This document shows, piece by piece, positions 35,203 through 47,917 of a stretch of 64,000 nt of DNA. Both the position numbers and the translations under genes were made by a program. Position 1 is the stretch's first letter, and every line of letters starts with the position of its first letter. Location: assembly GCA_907163345.1 (NCBI GenBank), contig CAJQUN010000439.1, positions 372,001-436,000 of the forward strand. The letters run 5' to 3'. The stretch comes from Haberlea rhodopensis. Taxonomy: Eukaryota; Streptophyta; Magnoliopsida; Lamiales; Gesneriaceae. The notes beneath the pieces are model-generated. The model was not told the origin of the DNA and did not search any database. It worked only from the letters and a program-made list of their open reading frames with translations.

Positions 35203-35968
35203 GCGCCAGCACGGTGGCGAGTGAACTACACGCGTCTCCCCGATATTGAATTTCCCACCGTCCGAACATTTTTGGACTGATTTTAGGCATTTCTGAAAAG
35301 TTTCGTGGTTTTTTGACTTATGGTTGAATTATCATGAGTTTTTAAAGTCTTATTCAAAATTACCCGGACAAGTTTTGCAAGAAAATGATTTTTAGAAAGA
35401 TTCAACCACTTAACTGGGTTACTAATCACCATAAATTACTTATACTATGATAGAAATTTAATTGGCAACTGGGTTCAAAATCAAGTCAATCCAATAAGAT
35501 ATCAAGTAGTAAGGTGATGTGCACTACCGATTTTATTGTTATATACCCCCTTTGGCATTTAGCCTGGAATTTAAAGTAGATTGTTATTCATTATCTCACG
35601 ATTCATATATGTTATCATATTGTACATTATCTCGTTCCATTGGTCATCTTGATATGCATGTTTCATTATCTAATATGTTATCGATTACTGATCGGTTCCT
35701 TTGATTGAACGATTCCTATGAATGAATGAAAGAGAGCCCTGGATATTTATCTACTGGACAACGCGGCCTCGGCCTGGAAAGTGAGTCCAATGAATAACGG
35801 ATGACAATCCGGGTATATGGTTCATCTGAACAACGCACATCGTTTCATGGTCCGAAGAATGGTTCACCTTGGCTCGTAAATGAATGATTGTACAGATCCT
35901 ATCTGAATATGTTGGAAAAAGTGCTACACCGAATTATCCGGTGGGAGCCACCTCTTTAGTCTAGGATA
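35203..35968. other. Unassigned stretch, possibly part of a split LTR
   Basis: The sequence has no coding similarity. Its end (CACCGAATTATCCGGTGGGAGCCACC) and the sequence on the far side of the Copia element (44,615-45,060, with TCGGAGCCATGACCAGAGGGAA and CTTCCGCTATTTCAGAC) have the flavour of one Gypsy-type LTR cut in two by the Copia insertion. This is inference from style; I see no partner LTR or primer site. Confidence 0.35.
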
Positions 35969-37446
35969 TGTAAGTAATCCAAAAAGCATACAACGCAACG
36001 AAATTTAAAAATTTGGATTACTAGAACCGGGGATCTATACAAAGTGGTCATATCGGATTAGAGATAATAAGAGTCTCACCCTTGTAGCGTGTTTGAGAAG
36101 AATCCACGAAGCACCACTTCCAACGAATTCCGAGTCACGAGCAACACCTCCAAGGTCTTGCCTCTACGGTATCCACACGATCAAATCGAAAGGGATGTTC
36201 AAGAACAAGTTGCTAGACTTATTCTTGAACCAAAACTGAACTCCCGGTTCAAAACCGATCAACGACTATCAATCTCTCCTCCCAAAACTCGACGGCGGCG
36301 TGAGCTATTAAGAGAGGAAGAGGCGGCCGATCCTATTGGAGTGTGTTAGGTTTATGATATGAAAGCTTAATCAATCATTAACCTTGCTATCAAATTATAT
36401 ATGATTTAATTAAAGGCTTTCACAAAGCTTCATGGGCCCAAACCCATGATTTAATTAAATCCTTATAATCATTTAATTAAGACTCTTCTTAATTAATTAA
36501 TTCATCCAATGAATTTAATTCCCCTTATCGATTTAATATTTTGTGCGACCCGATAGGATCTTGCAATGCTGGCAGTGACATAAAATCTCATTTTACGTCA
36601 CAAGCAATGAGTGGTATCTAGCAACACATCAAGGCTACACAAATTACAAGAATGTCTTTGACTCGACATAACCTTAGAACTTGTGATAATATTAATCATG
36701 TAACTTAATCCCTTTGTCCATGTGTTTAGATTGAACACGAGTCATGGAATAGTCACACTCGTATATTCAATCTCTATTTCTTGATCCCCAAGTAGAACTA
36801 GAATAAACGAATAAGCTTGATATCACATATCGACTAATTCGAGCACAGTCATGCATTTTAGTCTTACTTGATCAAGGGCCCAAACACTTCTCCTGTTATA
36901 TAGGAGGGACAAATCCTATCTTGATCAATCAACATCCCTCTACATAATTCGTAGTGTATCCAATAGTTGCCTTTATAGTTTACCCTGTTACAGGTAGCGT
37001 TTGACAATATCAAGATACATAACTCCTTATGTTGGGATCCCTGATGATCTCAGGTTGTAAGGATTACATACATTATTATCACTATGAGAATTGCTTATGT
37101 CACTCATATAACTATCCATGTAGCATTCTCATGGTAGGTCTGTCCAGTACATTGTTCTCTAACATGTACCCATGTGTTGATTTGATATCTTATATCCATG
37201 AACAATTCATCAATCAAAACATACTAGTCTCAATGTATTATCATTATCCTGATTTATGATAATACTTGACTATGGACAATCTTTAAGAATAATACAATAT
37301 TATTCTAAGGACATTAACTCATATATCAATTCATATTGTACAGATATTCGAATAATATATAATAATGATTTGCCATTCATAAAATCATAATACATTGTAT
37401 GTCATAAACAATCATCTAATGACTTGTCTTAGGGCATATCCCAACA
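35969..37446 (-). repeat. 3' LTR of the minus-strand Copia element (left copy)
   Basis: 1,478 bp. It is longer than the right copy by about 39 bp, mainly because a block of about 30 bp near 36,520-36,550 (CCCCTTATCGATTTAATATT and neighbours) is missing on the right. AATCTCCCACTTGCAC, the complement of a purine tract, follows it. Confidence 0.93.
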
Positions 37447-37461
37447 AATCTCCCACTTGCA

Positions 37462-39195
37462 CTAAGACCAATCAGACATATACCTAATGCCTAGAGATCT
37501 AGTATGACGATCATGCTTCTGCTGTGAAAGTGGCTTCGTCAATGGGTCAGATACATTATCATCTGTTGGTACTTTGCATATTTTAACTTCTCCTCTTTCA
37601 ACGATTTCTCGAATGAAATGAAAGCGCCGAAGTATGTGCTTGGATCTTTGGTGAGATCTAGGTACTTTAGCCAATGCTATCGCTCCATTGTTGTCACAAT
37701 AGAGTTCTATCAGGTCCTTAATGCTAGGCACCACTCCAAGTTCAGAAATGAACTTCCTGATCCAAACAGCTTCCTTTGCTGCATCTGAGGCAGCAATGTA
37801 CTCAGCTTCCGTTGTAGAATCGGCTACTGTTTCTTGCTTTGAACTCTTCCAGCTCACAGCACCTCCATTTAGGCAATACACATATCCTGATTGCGATTGA
37901 AAATCATCTTTGTCGGTTTGGAAACTTGCATCAGTGTAACCAATTACATTGAGCTCTTCATCACCTCCATAAATCAAGAATGTATCCTTAGTTCTTCTCA
38001 AGTACTTCAGGATGTTCTTGACTGCAATCCAGTGACTTTCACCTGGATCAACTTGATATCTGCTCGTCATGCTCAAAGCATACGAGTGATCGGGACGAAT
38101 ACATATCATGGCATACATGATAGATCCAATAGCTAACGCATATGGAATCTTACTCATGCGTTGTCTCTCATCTGGTGTTGAAGGACACTGTTCATTCGAG
38201 AGATATATTCCATGTGTCATAGGCACGAATCCTTGCTTTGATTCTTGCATGCTAAACCGTTTTAGCACTTTGTCTATGTATGTACTTTGACTTAGGCCAA
38301 GTAATCTTCTTGATCTATCTCTATAGATCTTAATTCCTAATACATAGGTGGCTTCACCCAAGTCTTTCATAGAAAAGCAATTTCCTAGCCAAATCTTTAC
38401 AGATTGTAAGGCAGGGATATCATTCACAATTAGAAGTATGTCATCTGCATACAATATTAGGAAGATAATTATGCTCCCACTGACCTTCTTGTAGACACAA
38501 GGTTCATCTACGTTTTTGATGAAACCAAACTCTTTGACTGCATCATCAAAACAAAGATTCCAACTACGAGAAGCTTGCTTCAATCCATAAATGGACCGTT
38601 GTAGCTTGCATATCTTTCCAGCATCCTTTGGATCGACAAAACCCTCGGGTTGTGTCATGTACACATCCTCAAGCAGATTTCCATTAAGGAAAGCTGTTTT
38701 GACATCCATCTGCCAGATTTCGTAATCATGAAATGCAGCTATTGCAAGTAAGATCCTAATGGATTTAACCATGGCAACTGGTGAAAAAGTTTCATCATAG
38801 TCAATACCATGAATTTGTTTGAAACCTTTAGCAACCAGTCGACCTTTATATGTTTGTACTTTACCATCCATGTCGGTCTTCTTCTTGAAAATCCATTTGC
38901 ACCATATGGGTCTCACCCCTTCAGGTGGGTCAACCAAAGTCCATACTTGGTTTGCATACATGGATTCCATTTCAGATTTCATGGCTTCTTGCCATTTCTC
39001 AGAATCAGTGCCCATTAAAGCTTGTTGATAAGATGACGGCTCATCCTCATCAATAAGTAGTAAGTCACCTTGTTGAGTCACAAGAAATCCATATCTCTGT
39101 GGCTCCCAGTGTTCTCTTACAGACTTACGCTGGGCTTGTGTCTCTTGAGCAGGCACTTTATCCACAACAGCTTGTGGTGTCTGCTCTGTTTCCAT
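37462..39195 (-). pseudogene. Copia reverse transcriptase and RNase H (577-codon open frame)
   Basis: The reverse transcriptase starts after WKEAM-type linker sequence (KWQEAMKSEMESM). It contains WIFKKKTDMDGKVQTYKGR, DVKTAFLNGNL and the intact catalytic YADD near 38,446. RNase H includes YCDNNGAIALAK and SKHI near the end, and the frame closes at 37,462. The frame is in register with integrase upstream but separated from it by a TAA at 39,220-39,222. This domain might still be catalytically sound, but it cannot be made as part of one polyprotein. Confidence 0.9.
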
Positions 39196-39219
39196 CTCAA
39201 TATCATGTTCAATGTTTTC

Positions 39220-40522
39220 TTATGGTTGAACTTCACTAAGTTCTATTTGTCTCCCACTGGTTCTTCTAGAAATAAATTCTCTTTCAAGAAAGACACCAGT
39301 CCGAGCAACAAACACTTTGTTCTCGGTGGGATAATAGAAATAGTATCCTTTTGTTTCCTTAGGATACCCCACAAATAAACACTTATCAGATTTGGGTCCA
39401 AGTTTGTTAGAGACGTGACGTCTCACGAAAGCCTCACAATCCCAAATCTTCATAAAAGACATACTAGGACGCTTCCCAGTCCATATCTCATATGGTGTAT
39501 TTTCCACTGATTTAGATGGAACACGGTTCAGTATAAATATTGCTGTTTCTAAAGCATGTCCCCAAAAGGATATCGGAAGATCTGCTTGACTCATCATTGA
39601 TCTAACCATGTCCAACAAGGTTCGATTTCTCCTCTCGGATACACCATTCCATTGTGGAGTATACGGAGGAGTGAGTTGTGGGACTATCCCACACTCCTTT
39701 AGATAGTCATGAAACTCTTGGCTAAGGTATTCACCTCCTCGATCCGATCGAAGGATTTTGATACTTTTACCAAGTTGGTTTTGTACTTCATTCTTGAAAT
39801 CCTTGAACTTTTCAAAGGTTTCATGTTTATGTTTCTTTAGGTACACATACCCATATCTACTGAAGTCATCAGTAAATGTAACGAAGTATTGAAAACCACC
39901 TCTAGCATGTGTGCTTATTGGTCCACATACATCACTATGTATTAGTCCCCAATAAAACATTTGCCTTTTCAACATGTCCCTTGAATGGGGCTTTAGTCAT
40001 CTTGCCCATTAAACATGACTCGCATGTTTCATATGATTCAAAATCAAATGAATCTAATGCTCCATCCTTATGAAGTTTCGATATGCGGTTCTCGTTTATA
40101 TGGCCCAAGCGACAATGCCAGAGATAAGTTGGATTAGAATCATTATTCTTAATCCTTTTAGTATTAATGTTATAGACAAACATATCCAGATTTAATATAT
40201 AAAGACCATTAATCATTTGTGCACTTGCATAAAACATATCATTTGAATAAATGGAACAACAGTTGTCCTTTATATAAATGAAAATCCACACTTGTCCAAA
40301 CAAGAAATAGAAATTTTTGGTAATAGACGGCACAAAATAACAGTCTTTCAAAATCAATGATAAACCAGAAGGCAAAGATAAATGGTAATCTCCTATAGCT
40401 AATGCAGCAACTCTTGCTCCATTTCCAACTCGGAGATCCACTTCGCCTTTTGCCAATATCCTACTCCTTTTAAGATCCTGCACATTAACACAAATGTGAG
40501 ATCCACATCCAGTATCTAATAC
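39220..40522 (-). pseudogene. Copia protease and integrase, one frameshift
   Basis: The protease motif DTGCGSH lies at about 40,499-40,520, directly after an in-frame TGA. The integrase zinc-binding part (WHCRLGHINENR, CESCLMGKM) lies at about 40,000-40,130. A one-base indel near 39,945 moves the frame. The catalytic core is then intact, with HSDVCGP, RSDRGGEYL and GVSERRNR carrying the expected D, D and E. It ends at TAA 39,220. Confidence 0.88.
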
Positions 40523-41424
40523 TCATGATGAAGAAGTAGATAAATGGACTTCTATAACAAAAATACCTGAAGTGGAAGTCACACTTCCCTTCGTCTTCTT
40601 AAGATCTTCCAGATAGACTTTGCAGTTCCTTTTCCAATGACCGGTCTCACCGCAATGGAAACAGTTCCCTTCCTTTGCCGCTCTTCCCTTTGGCTTTAGT
40701 GCAGAAGCATGTGTCTTAGACTTAACAAGGACCTTCTTGTTCTTCTTGAAGCTCTTAGCTTTAGTCTTTCCTTTGCTCTTATTCACAATAAGAACATTTG
40801 TAGGCTTAGACTTCTTGCTATTTGCTTCAAAAGTCCTAAGCATGCCAAGTAATTGTGGTAGAGTCTTTTCAATTTCAATCATATTGTAATTCAAGACAAA
40901 TTGACTGAAGCTTTCAGGCAACGATTGCAAGATCACGTCAGTGGCCAACTCTTGGTCCAAAGGAAAACCCAGCTTCTCCAGATTCTCAATATACCCAATC
41001 ATCTTGAGTACATGAGTTCCAACTAGACTTCCTTCTACCATTCTACACTGGAACAACGCTTTAGAGACGTCATACCTCTCTTGTCTTGCTTGTTGTTGGT
41101 ACAGTTGCTTTAGATGCTCGATCATATCGAACGCCTCCATTTCCTCATGTTGCTTCTGAAGCTCAGATTTCATGGTGGCAAGCATAAGGCACCCAACATA
41201 AGTGCGTCATTTTGATGCTTCTTGTAAGCATCTTTATCGGCTTTAGCAGCCGTCAAGGGAGGTTCCTCAGCAGGTAAGGGTTCCTCAAGGACACATTGCT
41301 TCTTTTCTTGCTTGAGGACAATCCTCAAATTCCTATACCAGTCTAGGAAATTTGTCCCATTAAGTTTGTCCTTCTCAAGGACCGATCGCAATGATAATGT
41401 GCTAGTATTGTTGTTGGTTGCCAT
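40523..41424 (-). pseudogene. Copia gag, one frameshift and terminal stop
   Basis: It starts MATNNNTSTLSLRSVLEKDK at 41,424 with KLNGTNFLDWYRNLRIVL. A frameshift near 41,175 joins it to MLATMKSELQKQHEEMEAFD. A zinc knuckle CFHCGETGHWKRNC lies at about 40,622-40,665, preceded by a lysine-rich stretch. TGA at 40,523-40,525 separates it from protease; in Copia elements gag and pol are normally one frame, so this stop is a defect or a lost readthrough site. Confidence 0.88.
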
Positions 41425-43161
41425 GGATATCTACAATATAAATATGCAAAATAAGTTTATGATTTTAATCATTTAATATGGTCTTATATTAAATGACACT
41501 CCCACTATTTTGTTTAAAATTATCAACCCTCGAAAACTTTAGTGGGCCAAGATCCATATTTCACTTAATCTTGAGTTAGCTTTGGCTAATCTCCCAAGAC
41601 TCGGTTATTTAGGTAGACAACACTTTGTCAATTACATCACATGTAATTCTTGGATGGTTGGACAAACAACACTTTGTTCAAATTCATCTAATGAATTATT
41701 ATCCAACCCCATGCCTCTAGGTTCCCAATCCTATTGAGATAACGCTAGTTAAGTCGAACCCAATTTTAAAATAATACGGATATCACTTTTATCCTTTCGC
41801 GTCTTACTAAGATTGTCACGGTGCTTTGCTTTGGCAAACCCACACATGTTCAATCGAAGTCTTGACGAGTATTTTTAATTGGAATGCATCTTAAACTTAA
41901 TATTATAAGAGGGATTTATTGATCTCATGATTTATTAATATTGAAAATATGTCCAGTACATATATGAATATATACATATCTACATATATATATAAGCACC
42001 AATATTAAATAAAACAGTAAACATGCATCTCATACATCAACATAAAGTTAAACGTGACATGGTTATAACCCCAACTAATGATTTTCTCAAGCCAATGAGA
42101 AAATCCTAAAGGTCAACCTAAGGTAACTTCTCCAAGCACCTCTTTGGCTCCCTTTTGTGAATGGCTTCTCATCCCGGCACCATGGTCCGTCTTCGTTGAT
42201 CTCCATCAATGAAATTCTAACTAAACTATATAACAATTACATGATTTAGAGAATTCCTCGAGTTACATTCGAGGGGATCGTAGGGGAGGGATAACATTCA
42301 GAAAAATAGAGAAGGCACGACTCGCAGGCCGTATTAAATTACAAACATTCACAAAGTCCTATCTAATAGGTTAAAGGGCTATAATCATGCACCATGCTCA
42401 AACAACACATATAACATGCAATAACAATTAATGAATTAAATTCTAAACATTTTAAAATTTAATCCCAATAAAAACTGTAAAATAAATTTTATGAAATTAT
42501 CGTACGCTCGGGACATCACATGTCACGTAACCTTAGCCCAAAAGTCCACGTCCAACCATGAGGGTTCGAAACCCTAATACATGGTGACGCCGAACCGTGA
42601 GTCATTAGGGTTAGGGTGAAACCCTAGCCGTCACGAGCCACAATGGTTCGAAAACTTTGTTTTAGTTCTCGGCCTTTCATGCACGATTCATGACGTTGGC
42701 GGCTTGACCATCTCGAGCCAATGAGTTCGAAAACCCTAGCCCTCATGTGGCCGTTGCCGTCACCCATCATTTATCGTGAGTCATGCGCCGATGTTCAAAC
42801 ATTTTTGAGCCAAGAGGAGGGTTCTAAACCCTAGCCATGTTTCGACACTTCCATGCACAATTATAAGCCACAACGGCTAAACCATCTCGAGCCAACGGTT
42901 CGAAAACCCTAGCCCTCATGTGGCAGCCGTGTGTCATTTGTGATGGTGGTGGCCGAACCATCTCATGCTTTGGGCTCGGTTCTGCGCCTTCATGTATCGT
43001 ATACAATAAACTTTAATTATATCAAATATAATTTTACGATAATTACACAAACTCGATTTACTCATATCATATATGATTATATACAGTTTTATTAGCATGC
43101 AATACAAATCTAAATATGATTAAACAATTAACCATATAAATCCGATATGAGCTTTGAACCT
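41425..43161 (-). other. Long leader of the minus-strand Copia element, with internal repeats
   Basis: About 1.7 kb separates the primer site from gag. There is no coding sequence. From about 42,540 to 42,970 a degenerate unit recurs, built around GAGCCAA, GGTTCGAAAACCCTAGCC and CTCATGTGGC, with spacing of roughly 100-180 bp. Such long leaders usually hold packaging and dimerisation signals; which part does so here cannot be seen. Confidence 0.6.
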
Positions 43162-43174
43162 GGCTCTGATACCA
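43162..43174 (-). other. Primer binding site of the minus-strand Copia element
   Basis: GGCTCTGATACCA on the + strand is TGGTATCAGAGCC on the coding strand, the initiator tRNA-Met site. It is one base from the LTR. Confidence 0.93.
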
Positions 43175-43175
43175 C

Positions 43176-44614
43176 TGTAAGTAATCCAAAAAGCATACAA
43201 CACAGCGTAATTTAAAAATTTGGATTACTAGAACCGGGGATCTATACAAAGTGGTCATATCGGATTAGAGATAATAAGTGTCTCACCCTTGTAATTTGTT
43301 TGAGCAGAATCCACGAAGCACCACGTCCAACGAATTCCGAGTCACGAGCAACACCTCCAAGGTCTTGCCTCTACGGTATCCACACGATCAATCGAAAGGG
43401 ATGTTCAAGAACAAGTTGCTAGACTTATTCTTGAACCAAAACTGAACTCCCGGTTCAAAACCGATCAACGACTATCAATCTCTCCTCCCAAAACTCGACG
43501 GCGGCGTGAGCTATTAAGAGAGGAAGAGGCGGCCGATCCTATTGGAGTGTGTTAGGTTTATGATATGAAAGCTTAATCAATCATTAACCTTGCTATCAAA
43601 TTATATATGATTTAATTAAAGGCTTTCACAAAGCTTCATGGGCCCAACCCATGATTTAATTAAATCCTTATAATCATTTAATTAAGACTCTTCTTAATTA
43701 ATTAATTCATCCAATGAATTTAACCCGATAGGATCTTGCAATGTTGGCAGTGACATAAAATCTCATTTTACGTCACAAGCAATGAGCGGTATCTAGCAAC
43801 ACATCAAGGCTACCCAAATTACAAGAATGTCTTTGACTCGACATAACCTTAGAACTTGTGATAATAATGTAACTTAATCCCTTTGTCCATGTGTTTAGAT
43901 TGAACACGAGTCATGGAATAGTCACACTCGTATATTCAATCTCTATTTCTTGATCCCCAAGTAGAACTAGAATAAACGAATAAGCTCGATATCACATATC
44001 GACTCATTCGAGCACGGCCATGCATTTTAGTCTTACTCGATCAAGGGCCCAAACACTTCTCCTGTTATATAGGAGGGACAAATCCTATCTTGATCAATCA
44101 ACATCCATCTACATAATTCGTAGTGTATCCAATAGTTGCCTTTATAGTTTACCATGTTATAGGTACCGTTTGACAATATCAAGATACATAACTCCTTATG
44201 TTGGGATCTCTGATGATCTCAAGTTGTAAGGATTACATACATTATTATCACTATGAGAATTGCTTATGACACTCATATAACTATCCATGTAGCATTCTCA
44301 TGGTGGGTCTGTCCAGTACATTGTTCTCTAACATGTACCCATGTGTTGATTTGATATCTTATATCCATGAACAATTCATCAATCAAAACAAACTAGTCTC
44401 AATGTATTATCATTATCCTGATTTATGATAATACTTGACTAGGGACAATCTTTAAGAATAATACAATATTATTCTAAGGACATTAACTCATATATCAATT
44501 CATATTGTACAGATATTCGAATAATATATAATAATGATTTGCCATTCATAAAATCATAATACATTGTATGTCATAAACAACATCTAATGACTTGTCTTAG
44601 GGCATATCTCAACA
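43176..44614 (-). repeat. 5' LTR of the minus-strand Copia element (right copy)
   Basis: 1,439 bp, from TGTAAGTAATCC to CTCAACA. It is highly similar to 35969-37446 apart from small deletions and scattered substitutions, with several in the first 170 bp and few later. The element is thus clearly older than the Copia copy in ACC1 intron 25. Confidence 0.93.
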
Positions 44615-45218
44615 GGATATTCACTCTAAAATTCTAAATCGTCAATGTTCATTATTGACAATTACTTGATTGTAAGATCTTTGTTACATGACATATCATA
44701 TTGATACATTGCACTGTTTGATAATTAAAGCTAATATTATTCCATCACTAAGTCCTAAAAGACTTAACCTCTTTTTTCTTGTTATTTATTGTGAGTTCCA
44801 GATACATAAGTATCGGAGCCATGACCAGAGGGAAATTAGGAAAAATGGAAATGTGGGCTTACCTGGACTGTTATAATATTTTCTCTTTTATTAAGTGTGG
44901 ACCATTATAAGGAGTTTGTAATGGGATGTATTGTGTTATTATCTAGTTTGTAAAAATGCTTCCGCTACCGTAAAATGAATGATTGACTAAACGCTTCCGC
45001 TATTTCAGACAAGGTTTAAAATTCTGGTACATAATATTTAGAGATAATGTGGTACCAGATAAGAGATAAAGTAATATGTCCCGAATCTGGTCCCACATAG
45101 CCAAATAATCATTATTCGAAATTCTTGTTCTTGAAAATTCTTCACCATCAAAATTTTAAACCAAAGTAGAAAAATTACATGTAAAGTTTAACTATTTTCA
45201 CCGTATCTTAACATACAG
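44615..45218. other. Unassigned stretch, possible right half of a split LTR
   Basis: It begins with the second copy of GGATA. It holds CAGATACATAAGTATCGG and CTTCCGCTATTTCAGAC, words that I associate with Gypsy LTRs, but no boundary is provable. It leads directly into the sulfate-transporter exon fragment. Confidence 0.3.
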
Positions 45219-45507
45219 CAGGTTCGTTCTCGAGGACTGCCGTAAATCTCAGCGCAGGCTGTGAAACACTACTGTCCAATATTGTTATTGCAATTACAGT
45301 GCTGATATCCCTTCTGCTATTCACCAGGCTTTTTTATTACACCCCGCTAGCCATTCTCTCATCCATAATCCTTCTGCACTCCCTGGACTTATTGATTTGA
45401 ATGAAGCATATAATATTTGGAAGGTGGACAAGTTGGATTTCATGGTCTGCCTTGGTGCCTTCTTTGGTGTCCTTTTTGGCTCCGTCGAGATCGGCCTCCT
45501 AGTCGCG
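45219..45507 (+). pseudogene. Sulfate transporter (SULTR-type) exon fragment, frameshifted
   Basis: The fragment reads GSFSRTAVNLSAGCETLLSN, then a membrane segment (IAITVLISLLLFTRLFYYTP), then, after a one-base deletion near 45,372, GLIDLNEAYNIWKVDKLDF and the membrane segment FFGVLFGSVEIGLLVA. This is the conserved C-terminal part of the membrane domain of plant SULTR H+/sulfate symporters. An acceptor (ACATACAG) and a donor (GTATGT) still bound it, so it is one exon retained with its splice sites, not a processed copy. No other SULTR exon was found on either side. Confidence 0.85.
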
Positions 45508-47917
45508 GTATGTCTAATTGTCTATGATAGATTACGACCTACGGTTTACTATGTGACTAATGGTGTATTATGCCTACCATATGATATTTATTTTCTCTCA
45601 GATATTGTAAGCATCAAATATATCCCTATGCTTAATGGTACTAATGTAGTACCCTTATCACACATCGAGATAAGGAGTGGTTGATATAGATGTTCATTAT
45701 GCAGTCATGCTTATGCAGGTTTAGTTAATTCTATAAAGAAAATTTGAGGCTATTATATACAGTGACATAACTAGTATTTTAGAATCATGTGGACGATATC
45801 TGACGTAATTTATTTTTATTGGCAAATTTAATTATTTTATTTTTAAATTTTGTTAATAACAAATTAATAAAATTTATAGATAAAATGATATCATCTTAAA
45901 AAAAAATAGTGGATGTGTGAATATATGCGCGCGTGCGCGTGCGCTTTATAGTATTGGATTCATGTGGAGTGTGGACCCAATTACGAGCTAATTAACAACC
46001 AAGATCATATTGGATTCTTATGATGAATGTCTAAGATCATCTTATATATGACCTCAAGTCAAATGGGCTAAGAAGGGATAGTCATTGAGTCTTCGGATTT
46101 ACCGGAATGAATAAGACTCGTTGTTCATTTTAAGTAGACCCAAGTTGAGTCGCGCTTTACACAAAAAATATTTTAGCTCCTCCCCTTGTCAAAAGAAAAA
46201 GGAGGGATCATTTGATATTAATTATAAACAGTTTAATTCGTTGAATGAGATAATAAGTGACGTATAATATGAGATAATAAATTGAAACATATGGATAATA
46301 TAAGGATGTTTAACTCCAAATATTATAGAAATCGAACCGAATATTGAATGAAATAAGGATGAGAAAACCAATCAATGTCTTATCTTTTGCACCAAATGGT
46401 GCCTTGATTTAAAAAAAAATTCTTGTAGATTCACAGATCGAAATTTATTTCCCCTCCCTATGTGAATCGTTTGCCTTCATCTTTACCTAGAACATTATTT
46501 GCCTACGAAGAGTTGGTTTACAAATTAACAACTTTACTGATATTTCATTTGGGTTTTGGAGCTGAGATTTTTCTTAAATGTGGCGCATAACTAATGTATG
46601 TTTTAAAAAACTTAGAATATATTTTACTATCAGATATAATTTTTGGTATAAGTCGGAGCATACGTAGTGACATTTTGAATAATTAACTTGGATTCCACTT
46701 TACTTCTATGATTCTAATTAACAAATTAATATGCATAATTAAAATAAATATAGTAGGAAATTTGAAATGCAAAAAATAGTGTACATAATATGTTGAAACA
46801 TGATGCAGATAGGCATCTCATTTAGCAAGATAATCCTAAATTCCTTTAGGCCTAGCGTGGAATAGGTAGGAAAAATCCCAGAGGCCGACAATATATTCTG
46901 CAACATGATGCAATATCCTGTTGCCACCAAAATTCCAGGCATTCTAATAGTTCGAACAATTCGGGGACCTTTTGTTTTGCCAATGCTAATTTCATTCGAG
47001 AAAGGTATGAATATATTTAAATTACTTGTACAATGGTGGAGTCGAAGCGGGGCGGGTAAGGGCACTCGCCCCCCTCAAATTCTTATCACGGTCTCTCAAA
47101 TCGGTATATTTATGTTGTTCTTAATAATAGTGCTCTTAAAACAATCCGGCCCGCCACATGTAATATTCAACATGGAAGATTGGGATGTGAGCGTCATTAA
47201 AATATCCTTAAAATTCTTACTACATTATAAATTTTTATGCATTATTTATGCACAACTGTATGATCCCATAAAGTGGAGTATATATTTTTTAAACAAAATT
47301 GAGTTTAAATGACATTACTATTTATTTAATTTAATAAATATATGATAATTTGTGGAATACATTCTTTAGAATTCTGAAGTTGGTGAGCGAGGAAACCGGA
47401 ACTGGAGAAAAAACAAAGGGAGGGGCTTCACGTAATGATACTCGACATGACTAGTAAGTACTAATGATTTGCCTGGTAAAGAAATCGTTACACAATAAGT
47501 TTCTTTATATTTTTGCACTGAACAAAAGTAATCATTAGCTTACATAAGAACCATCTAATCGTGAAAATAGATAAATCATGTGTAGTTTCGGTATTTGTTG
47601 ATGTTGTCCTTAAAGATATCTTGATCATATATCTGTAACATTTTTTTACCTAAAGAACTGCATCAAAATAACCATAGTTGTCAATCTTAATATACGTCGT
47701 CTCTTCCATCTTTATCGATAATTTCATTTCTCAAACTTTAGACTTTGGACTTTAATTGTCTTTACAGTATTCATGTTTCTAGATAAAACCCGTCTCCTAC
47801 GTCGCCAACTTCCAACTTCTTGGATCGTTCGAAGTACGTACCATTTGTTGGTTCTGTTCTCTTAAAAACAAATAGACAAAGCATAAGAAGATCACAAATA
47901 CTATGATATTATAAAAT
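45508..47917. other. AT-rich intergenic DNA, no gene seen
   Basis: No coding sequence was recognised. A GCGCGTGCGCGTGCGC stretch lies near 45,930. A block at 47,040-47,165 (GGCGGGTAAGGGCACTCGCC) resembles the degenerate end of a dispersed repeat. Confidence 0.5.

Larger units (their letters stand above)
35969..44614 (-). mobile_element. Ty1/Copia retrotransposon, complete, minus strand, 8.6 kb
   Basis: Both LTRs begin TGTAAGTAATCC and end CAACA. The 5-bp duplication GGATA lies at 35964-35968 and 44615-44619. The primer site is next to the right LTR and the purine tract next to the left LTR, so transcription runs right to left. Gag, protease, integrase, reverse transcriptase and RNase H follow in Copia order between 41,424 and 37,462. 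The frame is interrupted by at least two stops and two frameshifts. Confidence 0.95.

Noticed and set aside
38809..39378. Plus-strand open frames across the minus-strand Copia pol
   Set aside because: They are antisense shadows of the reverse-transcriptase and integrase frames.
42600..42620. Telomere-like TTAGGGTTAGGG
   Set aside because: Fewer than two units, and plant telomeres are TTTAGGG; it belongs to the CCCTAGCC repeats of the Copia leader.
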